Shown: piece by piece, positions 10,838 through 19,886 of the stretch
How the letters are laid out: each line of letters starts with the position of its first letter
How positions within the stretch are numbered: position 1 is the first letter of the stretch
Program-made: the position numbers and the translations under genes
Assembly: GCF_003071345.1 (NCBI RefSeq)
Contig: NZ_QCYK01000002.1
Span: forward strand, 310,001-374,000
From: Chitinophaga parva
GTDB lineage: Bacteria > Bacteroidota > Bacteroidia > Chitinophagales > Chitinophagaceae
DNA: 64,000 nucleotides
Reading direction: 5' to 3'
The notes under the pieces: generated by a model
Databases searched by the model: none
Seen by the model: the letters and a program-made list of their open reading frames with translations, nothing else
What the model was told of the DNA's origin: nothing

Positions 10838-12022
10838 ATGTTCTTACATAAAAGACAACTGCATATGATCTTTGCGGCGCTTGGCCTGCTGCTGGCTGCC
10901 TGTAAGGAAGAAAAAATAGGCCCACTGCCACATACGGGCTCCGGTATACCCCTGCAGGTGGATCACCTGCAGGTAGAAAATATACATGGAGGGGCTAACA
11001 TCACCTATGTGGTACCTGAGGACCCCAATCTGCTATATGTGGAGGCAGAGTGGACTGATAAGGGTGTGAATCGCAACACCAAAGCTTCTTACTATTCGGA
11101 TACCCTGCACCTGGAGGGCTTTGGTGACACTTCCATGCACACGGTGACCATTTATTCTGTAAACAAGAATGATCAGAAATCTGCCGCGCAGACCATCAGC
11201 ATCAAGCCTCTCACACCGCCGGTTTGGGAAGTCTTTAAAACATTGACCGTACGGCCGGATTTTGGGGGCATCAACGTGGGCTTTGAGAACGATACGCATG
11301 CGGACATCGTGATCTCGGTGCTTACCAATGACTCTATTGGTAAACTTGGCGTGGCCAATGCCCTGTACACAAGGCTGCAACGCGATTCCTTTTCCACCCG
11401 CGGCTATGATTCCACAGCGCGGGTTTTCGGCCTGTTTGTAAAAGACCGCTGGAACAATCATTCAGACACGCTTTTTACTACACAGAAACCGCTCTTTGAA
11501 CTACAGTTGAATAAAAGCTTGTTTAAAGAAGTGAACCCCTACCCGGGTGATATCAACAACAATCTTTATTCTACTGCGTATCCCATGTCCAAAATATGGG
11601 ATGGTAACACCGGTACCATTTATGTAACGGCATCCACACTGGTGCTGCCCGAGAGTTTTACGATCAACCTCGGCGTGACGGCCAAGTTTAGCCGTATAAA
11701 GTTCAATCAGCGCCAGAGTACGGCCTTCTATTTTGCCTCCGGTTCACCAAGGGTGTTCCAGATCTATGGCTCCAATAGTCCTGCCGCGGATGGAAACTGG
11801 GATAGCTGGACGCTGCTGCAAACCTGTACTTCTGTGAAGCCTTCGGGATTGCCACTGGGTACGCTCTCGAACGATGACATCTCGTATGCTGCTGCCGGGG
11901 AAGATTATAATTTTCCCATCGATGCGGGTGCCTACCGCTACTTGCGTTTTAAGATCCTGAACACCTGGGGTAATTCCGGTGGGGTCACATTTTCTGAAAT
12001 AACGCTCTGGGGAGCATATTAA
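10838..12022 (+). CDS. SusCD-associated surface lipoprotein (DUF4959/DUF5126/DUF5000-like)
   Basis: Predicted surface lipoprotein, probably an accessory ligand-binding protein of the locus. The 394 residues begin with a signal peptide ending in the lipobox LLAAC (Cys22), followed by two fibronectin-like segments (about 30-115 and 120-210) and a C-terminal jelly-roll or discoidin-like domain (about 225-394; SKIWDGNTGTIY, RVFQIYGSN, YRYLRFKIL, FSEITLWG). I chose ATG 10838 over the in-frame GTG 10811, which would overlap SusD and precede the signal peptide. The family is recurrent downstream of SusD genes in Bacteroidota; the domain names are from memory. Confidence 0.8.
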   Translation: MFLHKRQLHMIFAALGLLLAACKEEKIGPLPHTGSGIPLQVDHLQVENIHGGANITYVVPEDPNLLYVEAEWTDKGVNRNTKASYYSDTLHLEGFGDTSMHTVTIYSVNKNDQKSAAQTISIKPLTPPVWEVFKTLTVRPDFGGINVGFENDTHADIVISVLTNDSIGKLGVANALYTRLQRDSFSTRGYDSTARVFGLFVKDRWNNHSDTLFTTQKPLFELQLNKSLFKEVNPYPGDINNNLYSTAYPMSKIWDGNTGTIYVTASTLVLPESFTINLGVTAKFSRIKFNQRQSTAFYFASGSPRVFQIYGSNSPAADGNWDSWTLLQTCTSVKPSGLPLGTLSNDDISYAAAGEDYNFPIDAGAYRYLRFKILNTWGNSGGVTFSEITLWGAY

Positions 12023-12029
12023 ATCACAA

Positions 12030-12701
12030 ATGATGAAAAAGCTGGTCTTTTTAATGAGCTGGGGCTGCCTGCTGCTGGGAGCCTGCAATAAAATGGATGC
12101 TACTTACGATAAGTTTATTAAGGATGGCCCGGTTACTTACACCGGTAAAGCAGACTCCGTACAGGTATTTGGAGGGCATAACAGGGTGTTGGTAAACTGG
12201 TGGATCTCTTCCGACCAGACTATCCGCTCCTGTAAAGTGTTCTGGAACTTTGGGCAGGACTCTCTCCGTGTGCCGGTGATGAAGACAGCCGGCACCGATA
12301 CGGTGAAAGCGTATGTCAACAACCTCGCAGAAGGTACTTACAGTTTTACGGTTTATACCTACGATGCGGCGGGGCATCATTCTGTAGGCACCAATGCAAT
12401 TGGCCAGGCCTATGGCGATATCTTCCAGTCTACCCTTGCTGGAAAACCTTTCCGTACTGCAACGAAAAATGCGGCCGACAATTCCATCCGGGTAATCTGG
12501 GTGGGAAAGGATGCAAAGTGCCTGGGAACGGAGTGGCATTTTACGGGAACAGACCAACGGGAGCATGACTATTTTGCACCGCAGGCCGATACTACTTTTA
12601 TAGACGGTTGCGATCTTACGAAGCCGGTATCCTACCGCTCCCTGTATGTGCCGGATCAACATGCGATCGATACTTTCTACACGGATTATAAATCATTATA
12701 A
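12030..12701 (+). CDS. DUF4998-like lipoprotein
   Basis: Small predicted surface lipoprotein of 223 residues. The signal peptide ends in the lipobox LLGAC (Cys19); the rest reads as two beta-sandwich modules (YTGKADSVQVFGGHNRVLVNWW; GTYSFTVYTYDAAGHHSVG; then a C-terminal module from about residue 125). The pattern of motifs fits DUF4998, which is found next to SusD and DUF4959-type lipoproteins. It starts 7 bases after the previous gene. No catalytic motif is visible, so binding or structural help to SusCD is the safest inference. Confidence 0.75.
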   Translation: MMKKLVFLMSWGCLLLGACNKMDATYDKFIKDGPVTYTGKADSVQVFGGHNRVLVNWWISSDQTIRSCKVFWNFGQDSLRVPVMKTAGTDTVKAYVNNLAEGTYSFTVYTYDAAGHHSVGTNAIGQAYGDIFQSTLAGKPFRTATKNAADNSIRVIWVGKDAKCLGTEWHFTGTDQREHDYFAPQADTTFIDGCDLTKPVSYRSLYVPDQHAIDTFYTDYKSL

Positions 12702-12711
12702 CAGCTAGTTT

Positions 12712-14289
12712 ATGAAGTCGTTTTTTTATGGCCTGTGCCTTACGGTGATGAGTGCCGGGGCGGTGTTTGCCCAACAACAGGTAACCGGGTATGTTTTTGA
12801 AGACAATAATGGCAATGGCAAGAAGGATGGCCGCGAAAAGGGCATTGCCAACATCCCGGTGAGCAACGGGATAGAGGTAACAACGACAGACAGTAAAGGA
12901 AAATACATTCTACCGGTGTGGGAAGATGATATCATTTTTGTGATCAAACCTTCTAATTACCAGGTGCCGGTGAATGCATATAATCAACCTGCGTTTTACT
13001 ATATCCATAAACCTAAAGGATCACCGGCCGCTAAATACAAGGGGGTAGATCCAACCGGCCCCCTGCCGGCGTCTGTTGACTTTGCCCTGAAACGTTCTGT
13101 GGAGAAGGACAGCTTCAGGGCCCTGATCTTTGGCGACCCGCAGGTGTACGACGAGCGGGAAGTAGGTTATTTCAAAAAGGGCATCGTGGATGAGGTGGAA
13201 GGTGTGAAAGGTGTGGCATTTGGCCTCAGTATGGGAGATATTGCCGGGGAAGACCTGGGAATGCATAAGTCCTATATAAAGACTGTGAGTAAAGTAGGGA
13301 TTCCCTGGTACAATGTAATGGGTAATCACGATATGAACTCCGATGCAAAAGCAGATACGCTCACGGATGAAACCTTTGAGTCCAATTTCGGCCCGGCCAC
13401 TTATTCCTACAATTATGGCAAGGCGCACTTCCTGGTGATCAACGACAACCGGCATCCTGATCCCGGTTTTAAAGGATTCAGGGGAGGCATTACCGACAAA
13501 GAATTTTCATTTATTGAGAACGATCTGAAGCTGGTAGATACCAGTAAATTACTCGTGATCGCTTTTCATGTGCCTTTATATAATGAAAACCCGGGTTCTT
13601 ACCGGAAGGAAGACCGGGACCGCTTGTTTCGCATCCTGGAGCACTATCCGCATACCCTGGTATTGTCTGCCCATACACATAACCAGCGGCAAAGCTTTTA
13701 TGGCAGTGATTTTGGATGGCGGAACGCACAACCCTTGTATGAATATAACGTGGGTACTACCTGCGGGAACTGGTATTCCGGGCGGGTAACGGAGCAGGGC
13801 GTGGTGGATTCGAAGATGAGTGATGGAACGCCAAGGGGGTATGCCTATCTGAATGTGAATGGCAACCAGTATACGGCAGACTACAAAGTGTCTGGCATGC
13901 CGGCCAGTTACCAGATAAACCTGTTCCACCGCAAGGTGATGAACACCATCTGGTGGGAAGGACGCACCTTTATCTATGCTAACTTTTTCATGGGGCATCC
14001 GGGAAGCAAAGTGGAATGGCGCATAGATGACAGTCCCTGGAAACCGATGAAATTTGTAGGTGGTGCAGATCCTGCATTTGTAAGTGAACTGTACAAATGG
14101 GACAATGCTGACACCCTGATGCGCGGCCGCAGGCCCACAGAGCCGGGGAACAGTACTCACTTGTGGACGGCACCACTGTCTGAAAAGCCAGGACTGGGAG
14201 AACATAAGATCCAGGTAAGGGCAACCGATGTATTCGGGCGCACCTTTGTACAAGAGAGTTCGTATCGTATTGAAAATCCAAAGTGGTAA
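12712..14289 (+). CDS. Secreted calcineurin-like metallophosphoesterase
   Basis: Predicted exported phosphoesterase of 525 residues. A signal peptide (1-20) is followed by an N-terminal Ig-like module with an acidic calcium-type loop (EDNNGNGKKDG), then the metallophosphatase domain with its metal motifs GDPQ, GDIAGEDLG, GNHDMN, AFHVPL and SAHTHNQ, and a C-terminal beta-rich domain (about 360-525). The first motif is GDPQ rather than the common D-x-H, as in other Bacteroidota members with this N/C-terminal architecture. It lies between the DUF4998 lipoprotein (10 bases) and the SGNH gene (4 bases), so it belongs to the SusCD operon and probably removes phosphate or phosphodiester groups from the imported ligand. 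Confidence 0.9.
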   Translation: MKSFFYGLCLTVMSAGAVFAQQQVTGYVFEDNNGNGKKDGREKGIANIPVSNGIEVTTTDSKGKYILPVWEDDIIFVIKPSNYQVPVNAYNQPAFYYIHKPKGSPAAKYKGVDPTGPLPASVDFALKRSVEKDSFRALIFGDPQVYDEREVGYFKKGIVDEVEGVKGVAFGLSMGDIAGEDLGMHKSYIKTVSKVGIPWYNVMGNHDMNSDAKADTLTDETFESNFGPATYSYNYGKAHFLVINDNRHPDPGFKGFRGGITDKEFSFIENDLKLVDTSKLLVIAFHVPLYNENPGSYRKEDRDRLFRILEHYPHTLVLSAHTHNQRQSFYGSDFGWRNAQPLYEYNVGTTCGNWYSGRVTEQGVVDSKMSDGTPRGYAYLNVNGNQYTADYKVSGMPASYQINLFHRKVMNTIWWEGRTFIYANFFMGHPGSKVEWRIDDSPWKPMKFVGGADPAFVSELYKWDNADTLMRGRRPTEPGNSTHLWTAPLSEKPGLGEHKIQVRATDVFGRTFVQESSYRIENPKW

Positions 14290-14293
14290 GCTG

Positions 14294-16063
14294 ATGACAG
14301 GAAAAAGTGTACGCTGGTGGCTGCTCGCAGCGGTATTACAGGTTGTATTGCCTGCCGCCATTGCACAGCAACGTTATGAATGGCATGATGCCAAAGGTGC
14401 CAATGGTATTTGCGAAACAGATCCGGCACATGTTTTTAACCGCATGCCTGCTTATGTAGAGCCGCTTGTGTACAAGGGGGTATGGAACCAGTCGGTGAAG
14501 GCCGCTGGGGAGTTCCTGCACTTCAGCACCACCGGCCGTTCTTTTAAAATAAAATACGTCGTATCCGGAAAAACTTACGCCCTGCCGCATATGCCGGCAA
14601 CCGGTGTGAGTGGAATAGACCTTTATGCCAAGGATGCCAACGGCGCCTGGAACTGGGCGCCGTGTGTCAAATACAGCTTTGGCGATACCTGTGTGTATGA
14701 ATACCGGCCACTAAAAGTGGCTGCCAGGGGTAATGCAGAATTTTACCTGTATCTGCCTCTATACAGTACCCTGGAGTACATCACGGTTGGAGTACCCGAA
14801 GGGGAGGCATTTGAATACAGGCCAGCCGCAAAAGAGCAACCTATTGTTGCTTATGGTACATCCATCATGCAGGGCGCCGTGGCCTCCCGGCCGGGGATGG
14901 CATGGACAAATATCCTGGAGAGGAACCTGGACCGCATGGTGATCAATCTTGGATTTTCCGGCAATGGGCGTATGGACGCGCCGGTCTTTGACCTGATGGC
15001 CAAAGTGGATGCAAAGCTTTACATTATAGACTGCATGCCAAACCTTTCCCATCGCCAGGCTTTCCCACCAGATACAGTGGAGAAACGTTTACGGTATGGT
15101 ATTGCAAAGCTGCGGGCGCAACATCCCGGGGTGCCAATCCTGCTTGCTGAACATGCAGGAGGCCATCCCTTTTTTGAAATGGATACGGGTGTCGTGAACG
15201 AATATCATGCCGCCAGCGTACTGATCGCCGGTGTCTTTCAAAAATTAAAAGCAGCGGGAATAGAAAACATCTTCCTGCTGTCTGAAAAGGAGATTGCGTT
15301 TGACATTAACAGTACCGTAGAAGGCACACATCCGAATGATATCGGCATGATGCAATATGCAACAGCGTATGAAAAGAAAATCCGGGAGATATTGCATGAA
15401 CCTGCCGGTACATTCACTACACAACAGCCAACGGATCAATACCGGGATGGATTTGACTGGCAGAAAAGACATGAACAGATCATTGAAAACACGATACAAA
15501 GCAATCCGGCCTCCATCATTTTCGGCAATTCTATCATTAACTATTGGGGCGGAGAGCCGGCTCCTGAAAAGGCAGCTGTCCGCGGAGCAGCATCCTGGCA
15601 GCAATATATGGCCCCGGCACATGTACAGAATGCAGGTTTTGGTAATGACAGGATTGAAAACGTATTGTGGAGGGTGTATCATGGAGAGCTGGACCATTTC
15701 AATGGGAGTAAGATTGTCCTTACCATTGGCACCAACAACCTGATGGGCAACACCGATGACGAGATCGTGGAAGGGCTGGCCTTCCTGCTGCAGCAGATCA
15801 AAGCCAGGAAACCCGGGGCCACTGTTTTTGTAGGGGCTATTTTGCCCCGCAGGAATATGCTGAAGCGTGTGCTGCAGCTCAATTCAAAGATCAGAAAGAT
15901 GGCTGCCGCTAATGGCTGCCGGTTCTTTGATCTTTCCAGGGAATTTATGAAAGGGGAACTACTGAACGATAGCTTATTTATTGCTGATGGATTACATCCT
16001 AACGAAAGGGGGTATGAAGTGCTGGGGAAAAATATACAGCGGGTGCTGAACACCGAAAAATAA
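14294..16063 (+). CDS. Secreted protein with two tandem SGNH/GDSL hydrolase domains
   Basis: Predicted exported esterase or deacetylase of 589 residues. After a signal peptide (about 1-25) comes a beta-rich N-terminal module (about 26-180), a first SGNH domain (nucleophile block YGTSIMQG with Ser190; NLGFSGNG; final block VEGTHPND) and a second complete SGNH domain from about residue 405 (FGNSIINYW; NAGFGNDR; IGTNNL; ADGLHPNERG). The first domain has Glu where the DxxH Asp is usual; the second keeps Asp-Gly-Leu-His. I chose ATG 14294, 4 bases after the phosphoesterase stop, because it directly precedes the signal peptide. Probable role: deacylating the ligand of this SusCD system. Confidence 0.88.
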   Translation: MTGKSVRWWLLAAVLQVVLPAAIAQQRYEWHDAKGANGICETDPAHVFNRMPAYVEPLVYKGVWNQSVKAAGEFLHFSTTGRSFKIKYVVSGKTYALPHMPATGVSGIDLYAKDANGAWNWAPCVKYSFGDTCVYEYRPLKVAARGNAEFYLYLPLYSTLEYITVGVPEGEAFEYRPAAKEQPIVAYGTSIMQGAVASRPGMAWTNILERNLDRMVINLGFSGNGRMDAPVFDLMAKVDAKLYIIDCMPNLSHRQAFPPDTVEKRLRYGIAKLRAQHPGVPILLAEHAGGHPFFEMDTGVVNEYHAASVLIAGVFQKLKAAGIENIFLLSEKEIAFDINSTVEGTHPNDIGMMQYATAYEKKIREILHEPAGTFTTQQPTDQYRDGFDWQKRHEQIIENTIQSNPASIIFGNSIINYWGGEPAPEKAAVRGAASWQQYMAPAHVQNAGFGNDRIENVLWRVYHGELDHFNGSKIVLTIGTNNLMGNTDDEIVEGLAFLLQQIKARKPGATVFVGAILPRRNMLKRVLQLNSKIRKMAAANGCRFFDLSREFMKGELLNDSLFIADGLHPNERGYEVLGKNIQRVLNTEK

Positions 16064-16126
16064 AGGGCTGCCGGGTTACTTTGCTCATTCCGGCATTAAA
16101 CAAAGAGAAAGCGGGAAGACATTCAC

Positions 16127-16252
16127 ATGCCTTCCATTCCGGCCGAAATGCCTTACATCTTCGTTGATAATGACGAATTATATGTGTTCAATGCAGGATA
16201 TCCTGCCGGTACTGTGACAATTTTTAGTGATGGCGTAGTTTTTTACATGTAA
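16127..16252 (+). other. Possible 41-residue orphan ORF in a 345-base intergenic region
   Basis: The region 16064-16408 has no clear gene. It holds this short ORF (start MPSIPAEMPYIFVDND, end SDGVVFYM), which has a protein-like beta-strand pattern but no recognised family, no obvious promoter and no relative in the window. It may be a remnant of a longer gene. The right half of the region holds the Fnr-type box and -7 element listed separately. Confidence 0.2.
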
Positions 16253-16325
16253 CTATACACAATGTACAATGTTCCATATCCGCCGGTGAAGGCTGCCCGT
16301 TTCCTGATGGTCATTAACGTTTTTG

Positions 16326-16369
16326 GTGATATACATCATCCCGGTATAGTAGCTGGGCGCTTAAATCTG
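16326..16369 (+). promoter_or_regulatory. Fnr/Crp-type box plus -7 element upstream of the acyl-CoA synthetase
   Basis: GTGATatacATCAT at 16326-16339 contains the exact 12-base palindrome TGAT-N4-ATCA and differs from the Fnr consensus TTGAT-N4-ATCAA only at the outermost bases. A Bacteroidota-like -7 element, TAAATCTG (one mismatch to TAnnTTTG), lies at 16362-16369. A start site about 5 bases after it would be near 16374, putting the box centre close to -41.5, the class II activator position. The gene starts at 16409. Confidence 0.65.
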
Positions 16370-16408
16370 GGAATAGAAATGGTGATATTGAGCTACCAAT
16401 TTTAGCTA

Positions 16409-18283
16409 ATGCAGGAAAATGAATTATATCAATGGTTAGCAGGATATGGAATCCCTGTGCCAGATTATAAGTTCTTCCCTTTACACGGAGAACTTATTTC
16501 GGAACCCTATCCGGTTGCGCTGAAGATCGTGTCGCCTGGAATCGTTCACAAGACGGAGGTAGGCGGTGTCGCCCTTAATTTGGATAGCCCGCAGGAGTTG
16601 GAAAAAGCACGCGAAAGGATACTTGCAAACCTGCATTCGCACGGCATTATCCCGGGAGAGGGAGATGGATGGATCGTTACCAGAATGTACGAAGGTATAG
16701 AGCTTTTCTTTGGCGTTACATGGGACCCGGCGTTTGAAAAGGTGATCTTATTTGGGGCGGGCGGCACGAGGGTGGAGATAGACAGGGACATTTGTTACAT
16801 AGACAGTGAGGCGGGGGAGGAAGAAATAAAACATGCCATCAGCCGAACCCGGATCGGGCGGATCTTCACGGATGGGTTCAGGGGTAAAAAGTATGATATC
16901 CGGCTGGTGGTGGACCTGGTGCAGAAATTACAGCGGTTGGAGGTGAGTGAACTGGATTGCAACCCGGTGATGTTAACTGAAAATGGACTTGTGGTAGTGG
17001 ATGCCAGGGCAAGAGTAGGGGATCTTCCATTACCAGGCAGGCCCCTGAAACACATACCAGCATTGTTTCAGCCTGTTCATACGGCTATAATAGGTGTCAG
17101 CGGTCATACAGAGAAGGTGGGCTATGCGCTGGCGAAGAACAATGCGGGCGATCCAGACTGCTGCTATGTAAACCCCCACCTGGATACCCTGTTCAATAAA
17201 AAGGTTTTTGCCCGCATAGAAGACCTTCCGGAAATTGATACCGCTGTCCTCTGTATACCACCAGGTGCATTACAGGACAGCATTGAACGGCTGATCCCCA
17301 AAAAGGTTAAGAATATTGTAATCATCACGGCCGGGTTCCGCGAAGCAGGACGTGATGAACGTTTCCTGCAGGAACTGGCCGATAGGTATGGTGTGAATAT
17401 CATCGGACCTAACTGTCTCGGCATCTACATGAAAGGAAAAAACCTGACGTTCGGACCGGAAAGTATGAAGAATGGCGAAGTCAATTTATTCTCGCAGTCC
17501 GGGGCCATCGTAGCCGAACTAATGGATAAAGCCTTATACAGGAATATCGGATTTGAAAACATCGTATCAACCGGAAATATGGCCGACGTGGATTTTGGAA
17601 ATCTCGTCTATTCTTACCAGGGAATGCATGCCATCAATCTTTATATTGAAGGGGTGTCCAATGGGAAAAACCTTCTCCGCGCAATCAGGCAACGTAAAGT
17701 TCCTGTCAGGGTGTTTAAGGCCGGCCGGACAGAAGCCGCCAAGAAGGCGGCATTTTCCCATACGGGCAACCTTGCGGGCAATTATGAGCTATTCACAGGG
17801 CTCATGGAGAGCGCCGGTGCGCAAATACTCCGGGACATCAATGGATTATTATACCCTTATGATCTCAAAAAGGTGCTTATCGTCACTAATGCGGGCGGCG
17901 CAGGTACCGTGATGAGCGACCTTATCAGCGACAAGCTTCTTACACTGAGCGGGGAACAGGTCGATGAGCTGGGCAAGGTATTGCCCCATCACTGGTCGAA
18001 GAATAATCCCATCGATATTATCGGGGACGCCACACATGAGCGGTACCTGAAGGTGCTTGAAATAGCAGACAGGTTTGGGGCCGATGCCATCTATGTGCTT
18101 GTAACCCCCCAGTTCATGACCGATACGGAAGATATTAGCCGCATTTTTGTGGACCATGCGTTCCATACGCAGCTATTTCCCGTTCTTTTAGGGGGCGTAA
18201 AAATGGAAGCGGCGCGTTGCATTCTCCGAAAGGCGGGCGTTACTTATTTTGAAGAGCTGACAGAGGCTGTGTCATTCCTTTGA
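16409..18283 (+). CDS. ADP-forming acetate/acyl-CoA synthetase, fused subunits in beta-alpha order
   Basis: Enzyme that interconverts acyl-CoA, ADP and phosphate with the free acid, CoA and ATP. In 624 residues the ATP-grasp (beta-type) domain comes first (about 1-210; ALKIVSPGIVHKTEVGG; FGAGG; ELDCNPVML), followed by the CoA-binding domain (about 215-340; HTAIIGVSG; PNCLGIY) and the succinyl-CoA-ligase-like part carrying the phosphohistidine motif FSHTGNLAG with His451. The commoner fused form has the CoA-binding part first, so this order is permuted. It stands alone on the plus strand behind an Fnr-type box and converges on the kinase operon. A role in ATP formation under low oxygen is inferred. 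Confidence 0.88.
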   Translation: MQENELYQWLAGYGIPVPDYKFFPLHGELISEPYPVALKIVSPGIVHKTEVGGVALNLDSPQELEKARERILANLHSHGIIPGEGDGWIVTRMYEGIELFFGVTWDPAFEKVILFGAGGTRVEIDRDICYIDSEAGEEEIKHAISRTRIGRIFTDGFRGKKYDIRLVVDLVQKLQRLEVSELDCNPVMLTENGLVVVDARARVGDLPLPGRPLKHIPALFQPVHTAIIGVSGHTEKVGYALAKNNAGDPDCCYVNPHLDTLFNKKVFARIEDLPEIDTAVLCIPPGALQDSIERLIPKKVKNIVIITAGFREAGRDERFLQELADRYGVNIIGPNCLGIYMKGKNLTFGPESMKNGEVNLFSQSGAIVAELMDKALYRNIGFENIVSTGNMADVDFGNLVYSYQGMHAINLYIEGVSNGKNLLRAIRQRKVPVRVFKAGRTEAAKKAAFSHTGNLAGNYELFTGLMESAGAQILRDINGLLYPYDLKKVLIVTNAGGAGTVMSDLISDKLLTLSGEQVDELGKVLPHHWSKNNPIDIIGDATHERYLKVLEIADRFGADAIYVLVTPQFMTDTEDISRIFVDHAFHTQLFPVLLGGVKMEAARCILRKAGVTYFEELTEAVSFL

Positions 18284-18325
18284 CCCGAAGGGTAGTGCCG
18301 CCATGCTGCTGGCACAGGAAGAGGA

Positions 18326-19363
18326 TCACCTGGCGTTAAGATGGTCTATATAGCTGTTCATCAGGTGCAGGTAGTTACCAGCTTCGGTGAGCAATGCGGT
18401 TTTGCCTGTGTCATCGCCCGCGTTACGGGCACCGAGCAGATTTACCTTGGCCCTGATATTGGCCCGGTATGCTTTGTAATACAGGAAGAGGTATTGTTCC
18501 TGACCGGATCGTATGGTGGGGAAAAAACGATTGTAGTCGCTGAGGAACAACCGGGACAGGTCTGGCCTTCCTAATTCTTCCAGGTCCATACAGAGGAAGG
18601 CGATCTCATTCAGTACATCGATCTGCCGGTAGTCATCATTGAATTCTATGCAGTCAAAGGGTTCCGGTGAAGGGAGCAGGAAGATATTCCTGGAATGAAG
18701 GTCGCCATGGCAGTCCCTGAAAAAGCCCGATCTGAGCCGCCCTGTCAGCAATTTTCGATTGTCTTCCATAAAGGCGCTGGAACAATCTATGGCCTGGTTG
18801 ATCATAGTGGCCCAGTTTCTTCCTGCTTCCCCTGCATATGCCGGCAGGTACGGCAGCTCTTCAGCCAGGTCATTGAATTTGACATGGAGGTCCCAACAGT
18901 CTTTGTTATAAATAATGGCTGCTCGTTTGTGAAACGCTGCTATTTTTTTTGCCAGGTTGGTAATATGTGTGCCGGTTACTTTGTTGTGTCGTAACAGGAC
19001 GTCCATTTGCAGTTGCCGATCCAGTCTTTTCATTCTGACCGCGTAATCGATTATTGTTTCGTGCGTGGGTGCTTCTGTAAGGGTGATCGAATAATATCCA
19101 GTGTTTTCCCGGACCGGGATCACGTCGAGATAGATATTCTCAGTGAGTCTTTTGTTTAACTGGATTTCCTTTTCACAATAATATTTTCGCTTGTCCGGGG
19201 TAGAAAAATCGAGGAAGGAATAATGAAGGGGTTTCTTGATTTTATAGGCGAAGTCGCCACATAGGATCACCCATGAAATATGCGTCTCGATCAGTTCCGG
19301 TATACCGTACTGGCCGGGAAACTGCCCTTTGGTTACTAATTTATCGATCTGTTCCCTGGTCAT
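18326..19363 (-). CDS. Aminoglycoside-phosphotransferase-like kinase (COG2187-like)
   Basis: Protein-kinase-fold phosphotransferase of unknown substrate. The 345 residues include an N-terminal lobe (WVILCGDFAYKIKKPLHYSF with the ATP-binding Lys), a catalytic loop CHGDLHSRNIF and a DFG-equivalent region (FDCIEFNDDYRQIDV). This family (COG2187) is often fused to a P-loop kinase domain (COG0645). Here that domain is a separate gene just upstream, overlapping by 23 bases, so the two are translationally coupled. It is the last gene of the operon starting with the erythromycin-esterase-like gene at 21224. Confidence 0.82.
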   Translation of the reverse strand: MTREQIDKLVTKGQFPGQYGIPELIETHISWVILCGDFAYKIKKPLHYSFLDFSTPDKRKYYCEKEIQLNKRLTENIYLDVIPVRENTGYYSITLTEAPTHETIIDYAVRMKRLDRQLQMDVLLRHNKVTGTHITNLAKKIAAFHKRAAIIYNKDCWDLHVKFNDLAEELPYLPAYAGEAGRNWATMINQAIDCSSAFMEDNRKLLTGRLRSGFFRDCHGDLHSRNIFLLPSPEPFDCIEFNDDYRQIDVLNEIAFLCMDLEELGRPDLSRLFLSDYNRFFPTIRSGQEQYLFLYYKAYRANIRAKVNLLGARNAGDDTGKTALLTEAGNYLHLMNSYIDHLNAR

Positions 19364-19856
19364 TTATCGTTATGTTTAAATAGTCCCCTGCCTGGGCCAA
19401 CATGCTGTCGATGTTTTTGTTCGTTGATTGCAGGGTCAAATGCGGTTCCTCCAATGGTTCCCATTGTTCTTTTATTTTTTGGTAGACCTCAAAATCAGCT
19501 TCGCTGTCTGTCCTTGCCTGTTTCAAGCGGTCTTTTATCAGGGCTTCGTCCGCTTTGATCTCTATAAATGCTACTGTTTCCGTACCACCGGCCTGCCTGA
19601 GAAAGTTCTCCCGTATACTTTTTTTGTAAAATGTAGCGTCCATTACTACATCCTTATGCTGGCGTACCGCATCTTTCATTTCCCTGAGCATGTGTGCGTA
19701 AACAGATAGCTTCTCAGCTTCTGAGTAAGTCCGCCTGATAAACAGTCTCTTCCTGACCTGGTCGCTGTTGATGTAAACAGCGTTGATCAGTGCTGACAAG
19801 TGTGATGCAAAATAGCTTTTGCCGGAAGATGGCAAACCTGTAACAATAATGATCAT
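19341..19856 (-). CDS. P-loop kinase (AAA, COG0645-like)
   Basis: Small predicted kinase with a Walker A motif at its very N-terminus (GLPSSGKS, about residues 7-14) and an adenylate/gluconate-kinase-like layout (DQVRKRLF, VVMDATFYKKSIRENF, KDRLKQAR lid). I chose ATG 19856 (171 residues) because beta-strand 1 and the P-loop follow directly; an upstream in-frame GTG at 19886 would add ten residues. It lies 30 bases after the erythromycin-esterase-like gene and overlaps the APH-like kinase by 23 bases. The pair corresponds to the two halves of a fusion known elsewhere; the substrate is unknown. Confidence 0.82.
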   Translation of the reverse strand: MIIIVTGLPSSGKSYFASHLSALINAVYINSDQVRKRLFIRRTYSEAEKLSVYAHMLREMKDAVRQHKDVVMDATFYKKSIRENFLRQAGGTETVAFIEIKADEALIKDRLKQARTDSEADFEVYQKIKEQWEPLEEPHLTLQSTNKNIDSMLAQAGDYLNITINDQGTDR

Positions 19857-19886
19857 GGCATTCAGGTTTATTTTTCGAAACACCAC

